Below, piece after piece: positions 61,976 through 64,000 of a DNA stretch of 64,000 nt. Source of the stretch: PNON01 sp964387025 (GTDB lineage Bacteria > Chloroflexota > Anaerolineae > Anaerolineales > Anaerolineaceae); contig CAYLUZ010000002.1 in assembly GCA_964387025.1 (NCBI GenBank), positions 62,001 to 126,000 on the forward strand. Direction: 5' to 3'. The translations under genes were made by a program, and so were the position numbers. How positions within the stretch are numbered: position 1 is the first letter of the stretch; each line of letters opens with the position of its first letter. The notes below the pieces were generated by a model. The model did not search any database and was not told the origin of the DNA. It saw nothing but the letters and a program-made list of their open reading frames with translations.

Positions 61976-62440
61976 ATGAAACTTTCAGTCAGACTACTAT
62001 TGTCTCTGTTTTTCTTAATTCTTTCCCCCTCTGCCTGCACAACAACACCAAAATCCTTAATAACGAGTGGCCAAAAGATCTGGGAAGAAACAGGAATAAA
62101 TAGCTATCAGATTTCTGTTCAGGTCATTCAAAACATCTGGCATTTACAAATTTATAATTTAACTATCGAAAATGGCCTGGTTATCGATTCAAACACAAGC
62201 TGTATTCCCGCGCCATATGAGGGGAGAGAATGTACAATAAAATCTTTTGATCCGGATGAATTCACAATTTCGGCTTTATTTTCCATGGCCGAACATCAAA
62301 TCAATTGTCAATCATCCAAATGGTTGAAAATAACTTATGACCCGGATTATGGATTTCCCAATCTGATTTCCTTTAATGATCCGGAAAGCCTAGACGAAGA
62401 CTGGTCCTATCAAGTGATTTCATTTACAAAGTTGGATTGA
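61976..62440 (+). CDS. Putative lipoprotein, DUF6174-like
   Basis: 154 aa. An N-terminal signal (KLSVRLLLSLFFLILSPSAC) ends in a Cys at 21 with an imperfect lipobox (SPSA-C). The mature part has SYQISVQVIQNIWHLQIYNLTIENGLV and TYDPDYGFPNLISFNDPESLDEDWSYQV, the pattern of the DUF6174 family of small secreted proteins. It has two further cysteines (CIPAPYEGREC). Function unknown. It is a single gene between the tRNA remnant and the DsrE gene. Confidence 0.78.
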   Translation: MKLSVRLLLSLFFLILSPSACTTTPKSLITSGQKIWEETGINSYQISVQVIQNIWHLQIYNLTIENGLVIDSNTSCIPAPYEGRECTIKSFDPDEFTISALFSMAEHQINCQSSKWLKITYDPDYGFPNLISFNDPESLDEDWSYQVISFTKLD

Positions 62441-62576
62441 AATTTCAGTAATTACTCCTTTTGCCATAAGTTTTTAAGAGTAATTATTAATTTTCCTATC
62501 CCTAATATTGAAATTCCATTTATTTTTAGTTTTGCCCTAGGTTCAAGTGAAATCAATGTGGGTCATTTGTTCTCTC

Positions 62577-62927
62577 CTAGATGGAGATAACCTTTTGGGA
62601 ATTAAATTGGGCTTCGATAATATCAGTCATCCCGCCGACTATGCCGACCTGAACTTGATCAGTCAGGTTTAAGTAACCCAGACACGTACTGCATAAGATC
62701 AAGCGGACACCTTTCGTCTCCAATGATTTGAGTACATCGATCACTGGCGATCCCTTTACGGCCAGTTTTACACCATCTGTATAGAAGCAGATCGCTGCAG
62801 GTAGTGAATTGCCTTCATCAAGCAATTTTAAATAGGTATGGATCAGCTTTTGTTGAAGCGCTGGTTCCGCATCCCCCATACCATTTCGTGTTACGAAAAT
62901 AACTGTGTCTGAAGCTGGAAAAGTCAT
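62577..62927 (-). CDS. DsrE-family sulfur-relay-like protein
   Basis: 116 aa, ATG behind CAGGAGGATATT. One DsrE/YchN-like domain: DTVIFVTRNGMGDAEPALQQKLIHTYLKLL, PAAICFYTDGVKLAVKGSPVIDVLKSLETKGVRLILCSTCLGYL and the C-terminal VGIVGGMTDIIEA. The CSTC pair at ~79-82 sits where the YedF C-terminal and DsrE proteins have their reactive Cys. Likely role: persulfide or selenium handling. The gene follows a structured leader with an intrinsic terminator, so its expression is probably attenuated. Confidence 0.85.
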   Translation of the reverse strand: MTFPASDTVIFVTRNGMGDAEPALQQKLIHTYLKLLDEGNSLPAAICFYTDGVKLAVKGSPVIDVLKSLETKGVRLILCSTCLGYLNLTDQVQVGIVGGMTDIIEAQFNSQKVISI

Positions 62928-62976
62928 AATATCCTCCTGAAAATTGGATTGTCACGTCCTTTGACGTGGAAGAATC

Positions 62977-63007
62977 AAAAACCGCCGCTTACACAGGCAG
63001 GCGGCGG
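62977..63007 (-). terminator. Attenuator-type terminator in the DsrE leader
   Basis: A 7-bp all-GC stem (CCGCCGC/GCGGCGG) with a 12-base loop, followed on the minus strand by TTTTTG. It lies after the promoter and before the ribosome site, so it would stop transcription of the DsrE gene unless prevented. Confidence 0.8.
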
Positions 63008-63079
63008 TCCAGAAGGATCACAACATTTCAGCGGGAAGAAATCATTCCACCACGCTCCTGTATGTGCAAACTGCACAGT

Positions 63080-63103
63080 GGGTACATTCCAGTACCCTTT
63101 TTT
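63080..63103 (+). terminator. Plus-strand terminator-like hairpin GGGTAC/GTACCC + T6
   Basis: A 6-bp perfect stem, ATTCCA loop and six Ts on the plus strand. It could stop plus-strand read-through before the threonine-synthase-like gene. On the minus strand the same bases form the first leader hairpin. Confidence 0.65.
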
Positions 63104-63145
63104 ATTGCTCAAGTGTGGTGATTCATTTTCTTTACCTTTGCTTAT

Positions 63146-63173
63146 ATTATACTAAGAATATTTCTGTAATCAA
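63146..63173 (-). promoter_or_regulatory. Promoter of the DsrE leader
   Basis: On the minus strand: TTGATT (63173-63168), 16-bp spacer, TATAAT (63151-63146). Start would be near 63139. Confidence 0.7.
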
Positions 63174-63278
63174 CTGGAAAATCGATCATAATTAATAAGA
63201 AGTATCCGTGAACTACAAAAAGAATTAAATTGTAAAAATTACACCAAAAGAATTTAAGCCGGAACTCGATTTTGCCTA

Positions 63279-63284
63279 TATAAT
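63279..63284 (+). promoter_or_regulatory. -10 element placing the start at the ATG of the threonine-synthase-like gene
   Basis: TATAAT lies only seven bases before the ATG at 63292 and no Shine-Dalgarno sequence exists, so the mRNA would be leaderless. The -35 is poor. Confidence 0.5.
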
Positions 63285-63291
63285 AAACACT

Positions 63292-64000
63292 ATGGCATCA
63301 CATTTCATCGTTGAATGTCTGGATTGTGGATATTCTACACCGTATTTTCCTACGTCTGTTTCTTGCCCCCGTTGCGGAAGTGGTTGGCGGGAAGCCGTTT
63401 ATGACTATGCAAACTTGGCATTGACATTACCCCTGCAATTACCAGGGCGGCCATTTGATGTATGGCGCTATAAAGAATTATTACCCATCCGTGACCATGT
63501 TCATGATTTATCTCTAGGTGAGGGTGGAACTCCTCTGATAAAAGCTATCAATCTGGGTACAATGCTGCAGTGCCCGAATATATTTATCAAAGATGAACGC
63601 CAGAATCCAACATCATCTTTTAAAGACAGGCAGGCAGCTGTAACCATAGCCGCGTTGATAGAATCCGGAATAAATGAAATTGTTACAGCTTCGACTGGTA
63701 ATATTTCCCTCGCCTATTCAGCTTATGCAGCCAGGGCCGGTATTAAACTATGGGCTTTCTTATCTAGCCGTGTACCTGCTTCCAAGATCAATGAAATGTT
63801 ACTCTATGGCAGTCGGGTAATTACTGTCACAGGAACCTACGAAAAGACAAAACAGGTAGCTCTCGAATTTGCGCGGCAGCGTAATATATTTATGGATCAA
63901 TCGACTCAGACGGTACCGTCAGTAGAAGCGATGAAAACCATAGCATTCGAAATCACTGAACAATTAACCGCCCATATGGGTACACCTACAGGTAAAAATA
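63292..64000 (+). CDS. thrC: Threonine-synthase-like PLP enzyme, cut by the window edge
   Basis: 236 codons are visible and the frame is open at the end. It begins with a CLDCGYS...CPRCGSGW zinc-ribbon-like pair of CxxC motifs. LGEGGTPLIKA follows, then the PLP Lys in NPTSSFKDRQAAVTIAAL (~115) and TASTGNISLAYSAYAARAG. This layout matches the threonine synthases that make threonine from phosphohomoserine and those acting with related substrates. The zinc ribbon at the N-terminus is seen in the archaeal and Chloroflexota-type enzymes. Other threonine-path genes are not in view. Confidence 0.85.
   Translation, partial: MASHFIVECLDCGYSTPYFPTSVSCPRCGSGWREAVYDYANLALTLPLQLPGRPFDVWRYKELLPIRDHVHDLSLGEGGTPLIKAINLGTMLQCPNIFIKDERQNPTSSFKDRQAAVTIAALIESGINEIVTASTGNISLAYSAYAARAGIKLWAFLSSRVPASKINEMLLYGSRVITVTGTYEKTKQVALEFARQRNIFMDQSTQTVPSVEAMKTIAFEITEQLTAHMGTPTGKN

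Larger units (their letters stand above)
62928..63139 (-). ncRNA. Riboswitch-like structured 5' leader of the DsrE-family gene (unassigned class)
   Basis: From the minus-strand promoter the leader is ~210 nt. In transcription order it holds a GGGTAC/GTACCC hairpin (63097-63080), a TGTGC/GCACA hairpin (63077-63063), an AGCG...CGCT arm with an inner GGAA/TTCC stem, then the CCGCCGC/GCGGCGG terminator hairpin with five Ts (63007-62977). A CACGTC/GACGTG hairpin and the RBS come last. ACAGG (63061-63057) can pair with CCTGT in the terminator loop (62997-62993), which offers a switch. I could not match it to a known riboswitch. It accounts for most of the 364-bp gene-free stretch 62928-63291. Confidence 0.55.

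Noticed and set aside
62949..63155. 68-codon open frame on the plus strand
   Set aside because: It lies over the paired elements of the DsrE leader, has no ribosome site and low-complexity content. The hairpins explain the region better.

Overview
The window is a moderately AT-rich bacterial chromosome segment. Its gene content fits a Chloroflexota (Anaerolineae-like) genome. Pointers are a transaldolase/glucose-6-phosphate isomerase fusion, a Flp/Tad pilus locus with CpaB-CpaE-CpaF-TadB-TadC and a tiny Flp pilin, a large LonA next to Hsp20, polyphosphate glucokinase, a baseplate-J-like envelope protein beside RuvX and MltG, and a type 2 IPP isomerase with a polyprenyl synthase. The assignment is inference; no rRNA is present.

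Bases 1-13212 look like the right-hand part of an integrative element. Its right end carries a tyrosine integrase (minus strand) and, just outside it, the 3' part of a tRNA-Arg(TCT) at 13170-13211. This part starts inside a perfect 9+3+9 palindrome centred at the anticodon loop, the expected crossover site. The cargo visible here is a plus-strand run: the end of an unidentified gene, a 1417-aa Eco57I-type adenine methylase with a C-terminal zinc finger, an EVE-domain reader, a family-4-like uracil-DNA-glycosylase homologue, a ParE/RelE-UvrD helicase fusion, and a PD-(D/E)XK-like nuclease-DUF2075 helicase fusion. Between cargo and integrase lie a RepA/AAA_25-type ATPase and a winged-helix-like protein. 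The cargo reads as an anti-phage or DNA-modification island and is the best candidate for an undescribed system.

From 13353 on the genes are housekeeping. First come an Hsp20-Lon-receiver-PHP/AlbA-GNAT-MoaB run, then efp, a HAD phosphatase and ftsH. A minus-strand acyl-CoA ligase, miaA and yraN (with a fresh 39-bp in-frame duplication) follow. Next is cinA with an amidohydrolase-CYTH fusion and a glycogen operon (glgA, glgC, malQ), then a DMT transporter, SOD with ferredoxin, and polyphosphate glucokinase. The minus strand then carries mltG, ruvX, an envelope protein, tal-pgi, rpiB and tkt.

The right third holds an HMA metal-binding protein, a plus-strand folate run (SDR, folB, folK) converging on folE, hpf, a frameshifted comF, the tad locus (tadC, tadB, cpaF, cpaE, cpaB, flp), and an SPFH protein with an HTH tail plus its small neighbour. 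It continues with sucCD, an acyl carrier protein, fni with a polyprenyl synthase, a tRNA-Gly(CCC) followed by a duplicated tRNA fragment, a lipoprotein, and a DsrE-family gene. The DsrE gene sits behind a riboswitch-like leader (promoter, hairpins, intrinsic terminator, RBS). The window ends in a threonine-synthase-like gene that appears leaderless.
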